NCBI GenBank assembly: GCA_963678705.1
Contig: OY783204.1
Location: 15,696,759 to 15,760,758 of the forward strand
Direction of reading: 5' to 3'
From: Panorpa germanica
Taxonomy: Eukaryota > Arthropoda > Insecta > Mecoptera > Panorpidae
Length of the DNA stretch: 64,000 bases
The translations under genes were made by a program, and so were the position numbers. Shown here in pieces: positions 31,841 through 42,834 of this stretch. The notes under the pieces were generated by a model. The model had not been told where the DNA came from and ran no database searches. It saw only the letters and a program-made list of their open reading frames with translations. The stretch's first letter is position 1. Every line of letters begins with the position of its first letter.

Positions 31841-34800
31841 TGGGTAAGTATTCGATTGACCTACACCTTTTCCTTTTTAATTTATAAAAATACTAGTGCT
31901 TTTTCGTATGTTTTATGGCATTTATTATATACTCAAAACATATATAAATCGCTATGTATTTTTTATTATACCGCTTTAAATTAAAATATAGATAATACTA
32001 ATGGTTAAAATTAACCAATAAATGCGAAATAAGACGCCAACAATGTCTTATTATTACTAACCTCAAATTTGAAATTTCAACTTTAACCCTTAATATTGAC
32101 CATTTCTTAATAAAAAGTGGTAAAATGAATATTACGTAGTGACCATTTCTTAATAAAAAGTCGTAAATATTTGTACATATTGTAAGTATAGCAAAAACGT
32201 CTTAAAACATACGAAAATGCAGCAGTTTTTTTTTTTATATATTTCAAAACATAACGTAAATACATTGAATAATTACCGCACATTTTACAGAATCATTTAC
32301 GTCTGGTAACCTCGATGCAATGGAGCAAATGGAAATTAGTGATGGCAATGAACAAACCCATGTGGAAACTGTAACCATAAGTGAAGTTTCAGGTATATAC
32401 TTTTCTTTTATATATATTTTACCGTAGTTTTTATATACTTGTAATATAAGTTGTTCCTATTTTATAATAATGTTATATTAATATTCATAGCTTCTGCCGA
32501 TCTTGCTCCGGGAGAATTTTTAATAAGTAAGTATAAATATTTACAAGTAATAGTTTTTATTCCTAATTATTTTTTCCAAGCATTATGTTATTGTTTAATT
32601 GTATTTACAGAGACAGACGCAGAGAAAGAGAAATTAAGGAGACAGATACGTCTTACCAAAAACAGACTGAACAAAGCGAAAAAGATAATACAGAAACAAA
32701 CTGTAGATTTAAAACACTTAACGGAGTACATGTTTGATAAAGAAATTGTTAATTTAGAAAAATCATTTTCATATAAAATGTCTGGTAAGTTATTACCTTT
32801 AATCATCCAAAATTCTGATGTAAAGATAACTGACAGGAAGTGGACGATAGATGATCTACTTCTGGCATTAACAATATACAAACAGGTACCGAGATGTTAT
32901 CGTTATTTGTCCACATTACAAGCTATGCCTTCAACGTCGACAATAATGAACTTCTTGGCTAAAATCAGATTGGATCCAGGTATTAATAAAACATTATTAA
33001 GCATTCTAGGTAAAAGAATTGAAGATTTAGATGAAAAACATAAGTGTTGTGTGTTGATGTTTGGTGAAATAAATTTAACCCAAGGGTTAAGTTATTGCCA
33101 TTACACCCAGACACTTCGAGGATACGTTGATTTAGGAGACGATAAGAAGGAAGATGAACTGGCTCACCATGCATTAGTTTTCATGGTGAAAAGTTTATTT
33201 AAAAATTGGAAACAGCCAGTTGCTTATTATTTTACAAAAGCTTCTACTCCGGTAAAAACTATGAAGGAACTTGCTATCAATGTTATAAAAGAAATGCAAG
33301 AGGTAGGCCTTAATGTAATGGCCGTGGTGTCTGATCAAAGTCAGACATCATGGACTGCTATGACGGAGCTCTGTCGTCATCATAAAGAAGACGGAGCTTC
33401 GTTTGAAGTTAATGGCAAAAATATTGTTTATATTCCTGATCCACCACATTTACTAAAAAGTGTTAGAAATAAATTTATAACTCATAACATAATATTTGAA
33501 GAAAACAAAACAGCTAGATGGGAATACCTTTATAGGGCATATAAGTATGACTGTGAAAAAATGTTTAAAAAAATAAATAGATTAAATGACGATCATTTTT
33601 CAAAAATAGAACGTAACTCGAAGATGAAAATGCAAGTAGGAGTTGCTGCGAGGCAGTTAAGTCACACGTTGGCTTGTTGTGTAGAGACAGCCGTAACCCA
33701 TAAGAAGGGTTCTGATAGAAACGTTCTACCAGGGGAAGCTATGGAAACTGCCGAATTTATATCCATAATGGACACATTGTTTGACAGTGTCAACGGTACT
33801 AAATCAGACAGATTTAAAAAGTACCGCGGACCTGTAAAAACCACGTCGGGACATTTGCAATTCTGGACTCAAATGATAGCTCAAATACAAAAATGGGAAT
33901 TTAAAAATAAAATTATTTGCAAAGAATCTGGTGCAAAAGTGTGTGTCTGCACACCATTTTGCCCACTACCACCAGATTCAACAGAATCACATAAACGAGG
34001 GAATATACGGTGCATTGATGGCTGGATTGTTGCATTAAGAGGTATGATTGAAATAGCTGCGAATTTAAAAGTGATGGGCATTCGTCAGTTTAGTCCGCGA
34101 TCTTTTAATCAGGACCCGCTAGAAAATTTCTTTGCACAAATTCGGCAGGTGGGAAGCACCAACATACATCCGACGTGCAGTCAGTTTATTAGTGCATACA
34201 AAGTTTGTATTACAAATTCGCCAACAAACATTAATAGGGGTAACTGCGAAAATGATAATAATGACATATTAATTGATCTAAGAGAAGTTATAAAAGAAAA
34301 AGAAACATGATAATAATCATAAACGATGATAATAGTGTTCATGAAGGTAATATTTTATAGGAACCTCCGGTGGGACTTGAAGATATTCCTGGATTTAGTT
34401 ATTTATATATTAATTGTGTATGCCTTTCGGCTTTACAATCTACAGTATTATATTTCTAATACATTTCATTCCTATATACATTCCAAACTTAAAAACTAAA
34501 CTTAAAATAAACTTAAAATCTTCTCGACTTTTACTACTTCCAAAAGTGCTTTCTGCTTCTTCTTCTTTTGACCCTCTCTATTATCCTCCACCAGATTATT
34601 TATTCTCCTGTTTTTCCTTTTCTTCTTACTATTTCCGCCATCCACCTCTTTCCTTCACTGCCTCCCTTTAATAGCTGTCCAATATTCCTTTCGCTTGCTA
34701 CTTTTTCCTTACACTCAAACTTAATGTGCTCCAGTGTTTCGTCCTCCGCTCCACACATTCTACACTTTCTTTCCTCACTCTTTTCCCAGTATCTGTTTCC

Positions 34801-37800
34801 TTTTTCCTCATTTCCCAATCTAAACCTTGCTGTTCTTCTTATGTGTTTTATGTCCTTTTCTATAAGGTACTGAGGCACATTATTTTCCCATAACCTCTTA
34901 TATCTTTTATTGTAGTTACTTTTTTCTATTTTTCCCATTCTCTCCTGCTGTTGTGTCTCCTTATCCCTTCTCCTTAGCTCCTCTGCCACACTTGCGCCAC
35001 CTTCTCTTCTCCTCTCTGCCTCCTCGATCGCCATTCCATTCCTTTCAAAGTATTCTTTTCTCTTTTTTGGACCTCCTTTCCCCCCATTCTTTATGTAATC
35101 CTCTCTTATTTTCTTTAAGATTTTGCTTTCCGCTCTGTTCAATTTCTCCTCGTATTTTACCGCTCTTTCCCCTGTTTTAATTCGTATCTTGTCCCTCTTT
35201 AGCTCCTCCATCACCATGTATCCTGGCGTGCACCTGTCCAGCCCTAGAACCCATTTCATATATCTTACCTGTATTCTTTCCAACTTTTCTTGTTCCTTCC
35301 ACCCCCAAACCTCTGCTCCATACGACATCATACTGGCTATCAGTCTCTCGTATATCCATATTCTCTTTTGTATGTCCCCCCCAAATACCTTTTCCCCTAG
35401 TCCCCATACCCGTCGCATTGCTTGCTCTGCCTTCTTTGCCACCTCCCTTATATGCGCCTCTTCTCCATTATTCTTTTTAAAAGTGTAGCCCAGATATTTA
35501 AATTCTTCAACTTCCTCAATGTCCTCTGTCTTGTATTTCCACCTTTTAAGTCTCCTTTTTCCACCCCCTTTTTTAAATACCATAATTTTTGTCTTTTCCA
35601 CGTTTAACTCTAGTCCTTTCCTGTCTATATACCTCCCTAGCCGGTGTGCCATCTCCTGCAGCTCTCCTTCCCTTTTTGCCAACAGGACTATATCGTCAGC
35701 GTATGCTAAAGTCCATATCTTGTAGTGCCTTCCTATTAGCACCCCCCCGTCTTGTCCTCTTTCCATTACCCCCTCCAAGTCTGCTGTATATATCGCAAAT
35801 AAAATGGGGCTCAGAGGACAACCTTGCCTCAACCCCTTGTCTGTCCAGAATTCTTCTGATTCTTCACCCCCAACTCTTATTCTCATTCTTGTTTCTTCGT
35901 AAATTTCTTCAATACATTTCATTATGTCCTCATCTATTTTTTTCTTTCTCATGTACTTCCACAATTTCTGTCTGTCGACCATGTCAAACGCCGCTTTAAG
36001 GTCGATGAACATTGCATATATCTGTCCTCCTTTTTCACTTAGCTCTTTTTCAACTACATGGTTCAGTGCGTATATATTGTCTAAAGTCCCTCGTCCCTTT
36101 CTAAAGCCTGCTTGTGTCTCGGGAAGTATCTCTTTTACTTTTACCTCTTCTTCCAGTCTTTCTCTAACAATCCCTGCATAAATCCTGTACCCTGTGTTCA
36201 GTAGTGTGATACCCCTGTAATTTTTGGCTTCATGTCTATTTCCCTTTTTATATATCGGCGTTATTACCCCTTCTCTCCAGCTGTCCGGCAGGTTTCCTCC
36301 TTTCCATATCTTGTTCATCGCTGTCAGTAATCCTTTCTCTATCCTTTCTTGCCCAGCTTTCCACGCCTCGTTCTTTAGTCCATCTCTACCTGGTGCTTTC
36401 TTTTCCTTGAGTTTTTGAATCTGTGTTTTTATTTCACCTACTTTTATATCGTTTACTTTCTCCTTCTCTTTTATCCCCTTCTTTGTTTTCTCGTTTCTTT
36501 TCTTTCCTCCTAGTACTCCCATAAAGTGTTTCGTCCACTCTTCCATTTTTATTTCCTTGCTTGGCTCTTTCCTTCGCTTTTTCTCCCTATTTATGTAATC
36601 CCATGCCTGCCTCTCCGTTGTTATATCTCTAATTTCTTTTTCTATTCCTATTTTGAACTCATTCTTTTTATCTTTTATCCTTTCGTTATACTCCCTTTGC
36701 TTCCTCTTGAAGTCTTCTTTACTTGATTCTCCTTTCTTCCATCTCTTTAGTTCCCTTTTTACCTCTTTTTTCCATTCTTTACATTCTTTATCCCACCATT
36801 TGTTTTCTCCCGTTCTATCAGATATTCTCCACCTTTTACTTTGGGTGGCTTCCTTCATCCTCTCTTCAATTTCCTCCATCTCCTCCGTTTCTCCTTCTTC
36901 CTCGTATCTCCGTTCCAATTCCTCCATAAACTTCTTCCTTCCTTCCTCTGTCCAATCGCTGCCCTCTTTCCATTCGTTTCCTTTTCTTTCACCTCTCCTC
37001 GCTTCCAACTCCACCACTAGCGGTAGGTGATCCGAGTCCACCCTCTCTTCCACTTTCATTCTTTCTACCTTCTGTCCTCCTCCCAGCGTTGTCACCACGT
37101 AGTCGATTACTGTCTCCCCTCTGCTTCCCACATAGGTATATTCTCCTTCTTCATCTCCTTCTTTGTTCCCATTTAGTACTATCCATCCTTGTTCTTCTAG
37201 CATTTCCATTAGTTCTTTTCCCTCGGCGTTTATTGTTTTGTCTTTCGTTGTTCTTTTCTTTTTTCTATTCCCCCATATTTCTTCCACCTCTCCCAACTCC
37301 CCAATTCTCGCGTTGAAATCCCCTCCAATTAATAGGTTTTCCTGTTTCTCATCCTTAATTATTTCTTTTATTTCTTTCATTGTTTCTTTTATATTGCCTT
37401 TACTGTATATTGTTACAATTTCCCATGTCTCTTCTTCCAGTTTTATCGTCCTCCTTACTGCTGTTTCTCTTCTGTCTGGTACCTTCTCCTCTTCTAGCTC
37501 CCTACGTACCCCCATTATAATTCCACCTCTCGCTCTCCCTTTCTTATGCTCCCTAACAGCACCTTGGCACACCCATCTGTAGTTTTTCGGTAGTTTGTCT
37601 TCCCATTCTTCCCAATCTTTGCTTTCCAGCCATGTTTCCACCATCCCAATCACATCCCAACCTTTGATGTATCTCCAGAAATCCTTATCTTTTCTTTTTA
37701 TACCCGCCACGTTCCAGAAACCTATCTTTATCCTCTTTTTTATTTCTCTTCTTTCCTCTCTCCCACTTTTACCCCTCTCTTTACTTTCCCCCAACTCCTT

Positions 37801-39074
37801 CACCATGTTTTCGAAATTCCCCCTTTTCCAGTTCTTTGTTTTTTTCATTCCATATATACTGCGTTCCTTCACACCATACTTTTTTGTACCCGACCTTCAC
37901 ATCCTTTTTCCCCTCCTCTCTTTTCTTTTTTGCCCATTGTCTCAATTGCCACTGCACCTCTCTCTCCTTGTACGTCAAGTCGTCCTCTATGTACACATCC
38001 GTGCCCCTCAGTGTACTTTTTTTTTCCATTATCTTTCTCTTCTTTTCTTCCCCCTCACATCTCGCTATCACTATTCCCTTTTCTTTTCCCACTGTGAACG
38101 CTTTTGTTATTCTTACTTCTTCCTTCAATTCTTTTTGTATCCACTCTTCCACTTCTTTCCTCAGTTCCGCGCCCATTTTGCTTGTCTTTACACCCCTTAT
38201 AACTATGTTCTCCCTCTTCTCGCGCTTCCTGGCCATTTCCTGTTCTTTTTCCAGCTCCTCCACCTTTTCTCTAACTTCTTTCTCTGTTTCTTCCTTTTTC
38301 TTTTCTTCTTCTTTCTTTTCTTCTTTTTCCTCTTCCTTCTCTTTTTCCAACCTCCTCATCAGATCTTCCCTTTCCTTGCGCGATTCTTCGATGAATGTCT
38401 TGAATTCCTCTTCCATCTTTTTTAATCTTTCCCTCATTTCCTTCATTTCTTCTTGCATTTCCTTTTCTGTTTGAATCATCCTTTTAATTTTTTCCTCTGT
38501 TCCGTCCTCCTTCTTCTCATCCTGCTCCCTCCTCGTCTTCATTCCCCCAGGCATTTTTGTTATTTTATGTAAATAACTTTTTATTAAACTATTTCTTTTA
38601 TTTACTAGAGATAACAAATTCCACAACAACAAACTCCTTATTGTCTTATTTCACTTCACTTTAAATTTAAACAATTTATTTTGTTTATAAAATAAACAAC
38701 TAACAATGATTTCTAGCAGTATATCGCTTTACTGGAGTAATCAAAAAAAGATGTTTACCCATCAGTGGTCGGATCGAGACTCTCCTGGATTTAGTTATAT
38801 TGATTTAAATTTCAATATTTTCGAAATAAAATCAACTGCTTATGTCGCAGGTTTTGTTGTAACAGCACTCAAACATCTATTGGAAACATGTAATACTTCT
38901 AAATTATATTTAATTGGCAATGCCTTCCGTAATTCAAATTTAGCAATAAACTTTAAAGGATATTCACACGAGGAGCAGCATTTAATATATCCGAGTAACA
39001 ACTTAATTTCATTTATTGAAGATGCTGCTCCTCATGTTAATAATTATGTAGAGGAAATGCGTAGTAAATTATAA
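31841..39074 (+). CDS. P-element-type transposase gene without THAP domain, split by a LINE
   Basis: Exons 31841-31844 (ATG+G), 32291-32392, 32491-32526 and 32611-34310, with matching phases, join to 613 aa. After a short acidic start comes a leucine-zipper-like helix (EKLRRQIRLTKNRLNKAKKI), then the P-element RNase H-like domain: VLMFGEINL, VVSDQSQTS, DPPHLLKSVRNK, ending QDPLENFFAQIRQVG. P transposases cut and paste P DNA in the nucleus. Asp289 and Glu552 fit the catalytic set, but the first Asp (usually FDEM) is Gly199. No THAP zinc finger is encoded. The frame stops at 34310. A further C-terminal piece (34361-34402, resuming at 38799-39074; EPPVGLEDIPGFSY, then AYVAGFVVTALKHLLETC) follows a ttatag acceptor, but I find no clear donor. 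A full-length LINE separates its two halves. Either a domesticated relative now disrupted, or a decaying transposon. Confidence 0.65.
31893..32224. mobile_element. MITE in intron 1 of the P-type gene
   Basis: Inverted ends tgctttttcgtatgttttat and the complement of ttaaaacatacgaaaatgca, about 330 bp. A related right half lies at 42400-42560. Superfamily not assigned. Confidence 0.45.
34387..34402. repeat. Left target-site duplication of the LINE
   Basis: TCCTGGATTTAGTTAT, within the P-type transposase reading frame (PGFSY). It matches 38783-38798 exactly. Confidence 0.9.
34600..37848 (-). CDS. LINE ORF2: APE endonuclease and reverse transcriptase
   Basis: 1082 aa from the ATG at 37848 (MKKTKNWKRGNF). 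Endonuclease: KIGFWNVAG near residue 40, MVETWL, GGDFNARIGE near 175, SDHLPL near 270. Reverse transcriptase: ITPIYKKGNRHEAKNYRGIT near 530, MFIDLKAAFDMVD near 610, RQGCPLSPILFAIY, and catalytic LAYADDIVLL near 715. C-terminus: CRMCGAEDETLEHIKFEC near 1030, a CCHC-like zinc motif. No RNase H domain is evident. It nicks target DNA and copies the LINE RNA by target-primed reverse transcription. The overlap with ORF1 suggests reinitiation or frameshift translation. Confidence 0.9.
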   Translation of the reverse strand: MKKTKNWKRGNFENMVKELGESKERGKSGREERREIKKRIKIGFWNVAGIKRKDKDFWRYIKGWDVIGMVETWLESKDWEEWEDKLPKNYRWVCQGAVREHKKGRARGGIIMGVRRELEEEKVPDRRETAVRRTIKLEEETWEIVTIYSKGNIKETMKEIKEIIKDEKQENLLIGGDFNARIGELGEVEEIWGNRKKKRTTKDKTINAEGKELMEMLEEQGWIVLNGNKEGDEEGEYTYVGSRGETVIDYVVTTLGGGQKVERMKVEERVDSDHLPLVVELEARRGERKGNEWKEGSDWTEEGRKKFMEELERRYEEEGETEEMEEIEERMKEATQSKRWRISDRTGENKWWDKECKEWKKEVKRELKRWKKGESSKEDFKRKQREYNERIKDKKNEFKIGIEKEIRDITTERQAWDYINREKKRRKEPSKEIKMEEWTKHFMGVLGGKKRNEKTKKGIKEKEKVNDIKVGEIKTQIQKLKEKKAPGRDGLKNEAWKAGQERIEKGLLTAMNKIWKGGNLPDSWREGVITPIYKKGNRHEAKNYRGITLLNTGYRIYAGIVRERLEEEVKVKEILPETQAGFRKGRGTLDNIYALNHVVEKELSEKGGQIYAMFIDLKAAFDMVDRQKLWKYMRKKKIDEDIMKCIEEIYEETRMRIRVGGEESEEFWTDKGLRQGCPLSPILFAIYTADLEGVMERGQDGGVLIGRHYKIWTLAYADDIVLLAKREGELQEMAHRLGRYIDRKGLELNVEKTKIMVFKKGGGKRRLKRWKYKTEDIEEVEEFKYLGYTFKKNNGEEAHIREVAKKAEQAMRRVWGLGEKVFGGDIQKRIWIYERLIASMMSYGAEVWGWKEQEKLERIQVRYMKWVLGLDRCTPGYMVMEELKRDKIRIKTGERAVKYEEKLNRAESKILKKIREDYIKNGGKGGPKKRKEYFERNGMAIEEAERRREGGASVAEELRRRDKETQQQERMGKIEKSNYNKRYKRLWENNVPQYLIEKDIKHIRRTARFRLGNEEKGNRYWEKSEERKCRMCGAEDETLEHIKFECKEKVASERNIGQLLKGGSEGKRWMAEIVRRKGKTGE
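37781..38554 (-). CDS. LINE ORF1 protein
   Basis: 257 aa from the ATG at 38554 (MPGGMKTRREQ; the frame runs further up without a better start). Residues about 20-115 are a Glu/Lys/Arg heptad-rich coiled coil. A segment starting RENIVIRGVKT resembles the RRM-like core of L1-type ORF1 proteins, followed by a basic C-terminal domain (RKIMEKKSTLRGTDVYIEDD). The expected role is RNA binding and trimerisation in the retrotransposition RNP. It overlaps the ORF2 start by 68 bp. Confidence 0.75.
   Translation of the reverse strand: MPGGMKTRREQDEKKEDGTEEKIKRMIQTEKEMQEEMKEMRERLKKMEEEFKTFIEESRKEREDLMRRLEKEKEEEKEEKKEEEKKKEETEKEVREKVEELEKEQEMARKREKRENIVIRGVKTSKMGAELRKEVEEWIQKELKEEVRITKAFTVGKEKGIVIARCEGEEKKRKIMEKKSTLRGTDVYIEDDLTYKEREVQWQLRQWAKKKREEGKKDVKVGYKKVWCEGTQYIWNEKNKELEKGEFRKHGEGVGGK
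38783..38798. repeat. Right target-site duplication of the LINE
   Basis: TCCTGGATTTAGTTAT. The transposase frame continues directly from here. Confidence 0.9.
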
Positions 39075-40309
39075 TTTATTGCAGCTCTCACAAGTACCAT
39101 GTTTCTAGTGTTTAAATTAAATGGACTGTAATGGTTGTAGTCCACAAGTACTGTAAAGACCATAAACCAGTGAGAAGCATGTCCACGACAAGATAAAACT
39201 TACAAAGTTTATTTATTTATTACTTGTATATTATTAGGGCTTACAAGTATTACATTTATTTCAATATTTTTATACTGCGACATAATCTGGTATATTAGAA
39301 TTAATATAATTGAATCCGGGAAAGTATTCAGACTTCAAATATTGCTAATGAGTACTATTATTATTGGGCAAGTGTCATTTTACAATATAAACATATTTTA
39401 GTTTAATTATTCACTGTTATTATTATCTTGAGCCGTTACAACTTTGTTTTTGCGGATTTATATTACAGGTTTGTGTCACTGTTAACTGATAGCATTTGGA
39501 TTTCCTTGAAACCGTTTCTCCCATCTGTTTTGTTTGTGAAATTTAATTGTTTCAAGCGGGTTATAATTACTAGATCATTACTAAATTATTCATAGCTATT
39601 TCAATTATTACCTATAATAGGATCCAATTATTTTTGTATTTGTTTTTTCTATTTATCCGTTTTTCTCAAATAATTTTAATTTTTAATTCCTTGTTTTCTA
39701 TTTTTCTATATTTATTTTTCTATTTATGTTCTTCTATTTTAATTCCTTTCCAATAATTTTACCTTTTAATTTTAGTATAAATTCGGCAATATATATATAT
39801 TCCCCGATTGAAAAATATTTCGTTTCTATCTATATATTTTTTTAAACGTTCGTTTTGTTTTCTTTCAAATTTGTATATGAGTTATATTTAATATTATGTT
39901 TCGTACACATTTTTAAGTAAATGGTTGGGTTTCTAATATAAACAATCTTGTCCTGAGTATTTTCTTTTAGTCATTAATAGCAATATTCCGGTTAATAATA
40001 ATAAGTAACTGGCAATTTCATTTTTAATTATATACTTTACTTGAACCTCTTCCTTCTGTGTCTTTTTCTGAACTTATCGTATTTTTGAAAATTAGGCTGC
40101 AAACATCATACACAATAATTATGTTGATCTTTAGATTTTAATTATACTTATGAGTGCAAAATATTGTTTTATCAATACCTGGTGGTAGATCTTTCATTTT
40201 AAAAATATTATCCTATGTTATAATGTTCATAGTATATAATGATTAGTCAATAATGAAATATGATATTAAAAAAAAAAAATTCAATTCGTAATTTACACGT
40301 ACGGTACGT
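39075..40309. other. AT-rich region, nothing recognised
   Basis: Very AT-rich sequence with many short homopolymers. I find no exon, RNA gene or transposon end. Confidence 0.4.
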
Positions 40310-40535
40310 AATTTACAAATCTAAAAAAAAATCCCAAATTTTGAAAAAAGCTGGTAAAATAACAAATAAATTGAAAATATTTTATATTTTGTTGAAAAAA
40401 AAATATTTTTTTAGTTGGTTTTGTACAAAAAATTATTTTATTATTGAACGCGTTAAATATTTCAATTTGAAAATAGAATTAAAATTTAAAATGAAATTAC
40501 GAATGACTGGGATAAATTCTAGTTATATTATACAA
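40310..40535 (+). mobile_element. Decayed Helitron 3' fragment
   Basis: Matches the 3' part of the 780-bp Helitrons (atcccaaattttgaaaaaag, taaattgaaaatatttt, atttcaatttgaaaatagaa), ending gggataaattCTAG near 40523. The hairpin is destroyed. Confidence 0.5.
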
Positions 40536-40685
40536 TTCAATTAATGTTAATACATATTATATTATATGAGTCAATTAATTTTAATAAATATTATAAATTA
40601 ATTTATGATTTTTAATGTTCCCATCCTCTCCTGCTACCCACAAACGCACATGTCTATACTATACACACTTGTACATACATATACG

Positions 40686-41313
40686 GCTTGTGTCCTCATT
40701 TTTTAGTGGTCGATTTTTCAATTGCTGATTGAAATTGATGTTAATAAATGTGTATTGGCGTGTCTATTTTATTAAATATCTAAATATTGACGGAGATATA
40801 GCAATTAAAAATTTGAATTGTAGTTTTAGCGCTAGAAATGGTCGGCCATATTTGTATGACATGAAATGCATTTTAACGTCAGTTATTTCTTGAGTAGGTC
40901 AGTGTTGTGGTAATGTTTTGTAGCTGTTGGTACTCAAACAATCCAGTCAAGTCAAAGAATAATAAGTTTTTACTTTATTTAACCCTGTTAAGGCAGACAT
41001 AATATTGAAATTTTATTGTTCCTTGAAATAACTGTAAATAATATTTGATATTTTGATATATAAATACATATAGCAGAGATTTATGATCTGTAAGGTAGGT
41101 AACCTTACACAAGGATTGTGATGTCACATGCATTTGGAGTTTGTACAACGTTGAATCCCTTTAATAATTAAAGAAACAAAATGACTTTTTTAATTGTTAA
41201 TATCTCCTAACATATAAGGAGTTATTAAAAAATAATTGAACATTTGAGGTTCTAGTAACCCACTTTATCAATATATAGTACATTTTTATAGAAATTAAGA
41301 CATAGGACACAAG
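40686..41313 (+). mobile_element. GGGCTTGTG-family MITE, complete copy
   Basis: About 628 bp with inverted ends ggcttgtgtcctcat and the complement (ataggacacaagcc). Non-coding. It is the reference copy for 18268-19213 and 26640-27332. Superfamily not assigned. Confidence 0.6.
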
Positions 41314-41823
41314 CCCATTAAAAAAGTCATTTTGTCTCTTTAATTATTAAAGGGATTCATCGTTGTACATATTCCAAATGCATGTGACATCACAATCCTT
41401 GTGTAAGGTTACCAACCTTACAGCTCATAAATCTCTGCTATATGTATTTATATATCAAATATTATTTACAGCTACTTCAAGGAACACTCAAATTCCCATA
41501 TTATGTCTGCCTTAGCAGGGTTAAATAAAATAAAAACTTATTATTCTGTAACTTGACTTGATTATTTGACTACTAACAGCTACGAAACATTACCACAGCA
41601 TTGACCTACTCAACAAATAACTGACGTTAAAATGCATTTCACGTCATACAAATATGGCCGACCAGTTCTAGCGCTAAAACTACAATTCAAACTTTTAATT
41701 ACTATATCTCCGTCAATATTTAGATATTTAATAAAATAGACACGCCAATACACATTTATTAACATCAATTTCAATTAACAATTGAAAAATCGACCACTAA
41801 AAAATGAGGACACAAGCCCATTT
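41314..41823 (-). mobile_element. GGGCTTGTG-family MITE, inverted partial copy
   Basis: Directly adjoins the complete copy in opposite orientation, so 40686-41823 forms a large imperfect palindrome. It lacks the outer 3' terminal portion and ends gaggacacaagcccattta. Differences scattered along the arm argue for two insertions rather than a recent fold-back. Confidence 0.55.
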
Positions 41824-42129
41824 ATTTAACTCATTTATGCAAACACTTAGTATAGCCTGTGGCATACTCATGCATATACCAACATGTACACTCACATATA
41901 GAAAAGTTGAAGGACCACTCTGAAGTTAGTAACATGTATTACCGCAAACATCTCGCTATGCCTTATTTATTATTTCTGCTCATATTATCTCTTTGCTACT
42001 CAGGTACTGATTTATCTCTGGTACTGATATATTATAGATATTTTCAAGATATTTTGTTTATGCATATGTCAGGCAAAGACAGGTGAATTAGTGAAATATA
42101 TTATTATTATAGTCAAAATCACGATAGAT

Positions 42130-42290
42130 CGGCGGTGACTTATACTTAAAAGAAGCTATAAGAATTATATAATGAATTTTGTCTTATTCATTTCTATATA
42201 CATTATAGAAAAATAAGTGAGTCAGTGCTTTTTAGTTATATCAGCAGTTTATACCCCACAACTTGTTTTTAAATATGAGTCACCGCCGAA
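42130..42290. repeat. Short inverted-repeat element
   Basis: GGCGGTGACTTAT near 42132 and ATGAGTCACCGCC near 42280 are inverted ends about 150 bp apart. Likely a small MITE. No target duplication recognised. Confidence 0.35.
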
Positions 42291-42399
42291 CTCTCGTAAC
42301 TTCAACCATATTAAGTTGACATTATATTTTACTGTTGCAGATAATGATCGGGTAATTGTATCGTTTAGCCGCACATTTTGTCTTTGAAGTCAAAAAACC

Positions 42400-42560
42400 T
42401 GTCACTAATGTTGTGATCTAACCTCACATTTGAAATTTTAACTTTAACCATTATTATTGTCCATCAAATAAAAAGTAATATAATGAATATTACCTAGTGA
42501 TTCGTGTATGCTTTCAGTATAAAAGAAACGCCATAAAACATACGAAAATGCAGTACTTTT
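42400..42560. mobile_element. Right half of a MITE related to 31893-32224
   Basis: Shares taacctcacatttgaaattt, aatgaatattacctagtga and the end ccataaaacatacgaaaatg with the copy in the P-type gene intron. Confidence 0.4.
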
Positions 42561-42834
42561 TCAAAGTAAAAGTTTGAAAACAAAAGGTGTAGCTGAACTG
42601 ATTAAATGACTTTGTCGAAACATTGACAAGTATTTGCCACCTATAAACTAACTGGTTCACAGTTTTTAGTGTAATTTTTCATCAGACGCAGTTTCGTCTT
42701 TCGTTTTTGTATACAATTTTAATTGAAATTAGATAATGATATCACAGTTAGTTACAGATATTATAATTATACAGATTTATATCTCACTTATAGTTAGCAT
42801 CCACAGTTTAGCACTGAACTGTGTCTGCTAACCT

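Larger units (their letters stand above)
34403..38782 (-). mobile_element. Full-length LINE (non-LTR retrotransposon) with both ORFs open
   Basis: 4380 bp between exact 16-bp target duplications TCCTGGATTTAGTTAT (34387-34402 and 38783-38798). ORF1 is a coiled-coil protein. ORF2 has an APE endonuclease, reverse transcriptase and C-terminal Cys/His motif. The 3' UTR is short, ends GATTGTAAAGCCGAAAGGC, and has an AT-rich rather than poly(A) tail. The APE-type endonuclease places it in the jockey/R1/I group, but the exact clade needs a tree. Identical duplications and open ORFs mean a young insertion. It interrupts the P-type transposase C-terminus and is the parent family of the fragments in the Helitron array. 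Confidence 0.85.

Noticed and set aside
34953-38474. Long plus-strand Ser/Phe/Leu/Pro-rich open frames opposite the LINE
   Set aside because: These are mirror frames of the purine-rich Glu/Lys/Arg-coding LINE ORFs on the minus strand.
41859-42086. Possible short secreted or membrane peptide
   Set aside because: A hydrophobic stretch is present, but there is no conservation signal, no partner exon and no family match.
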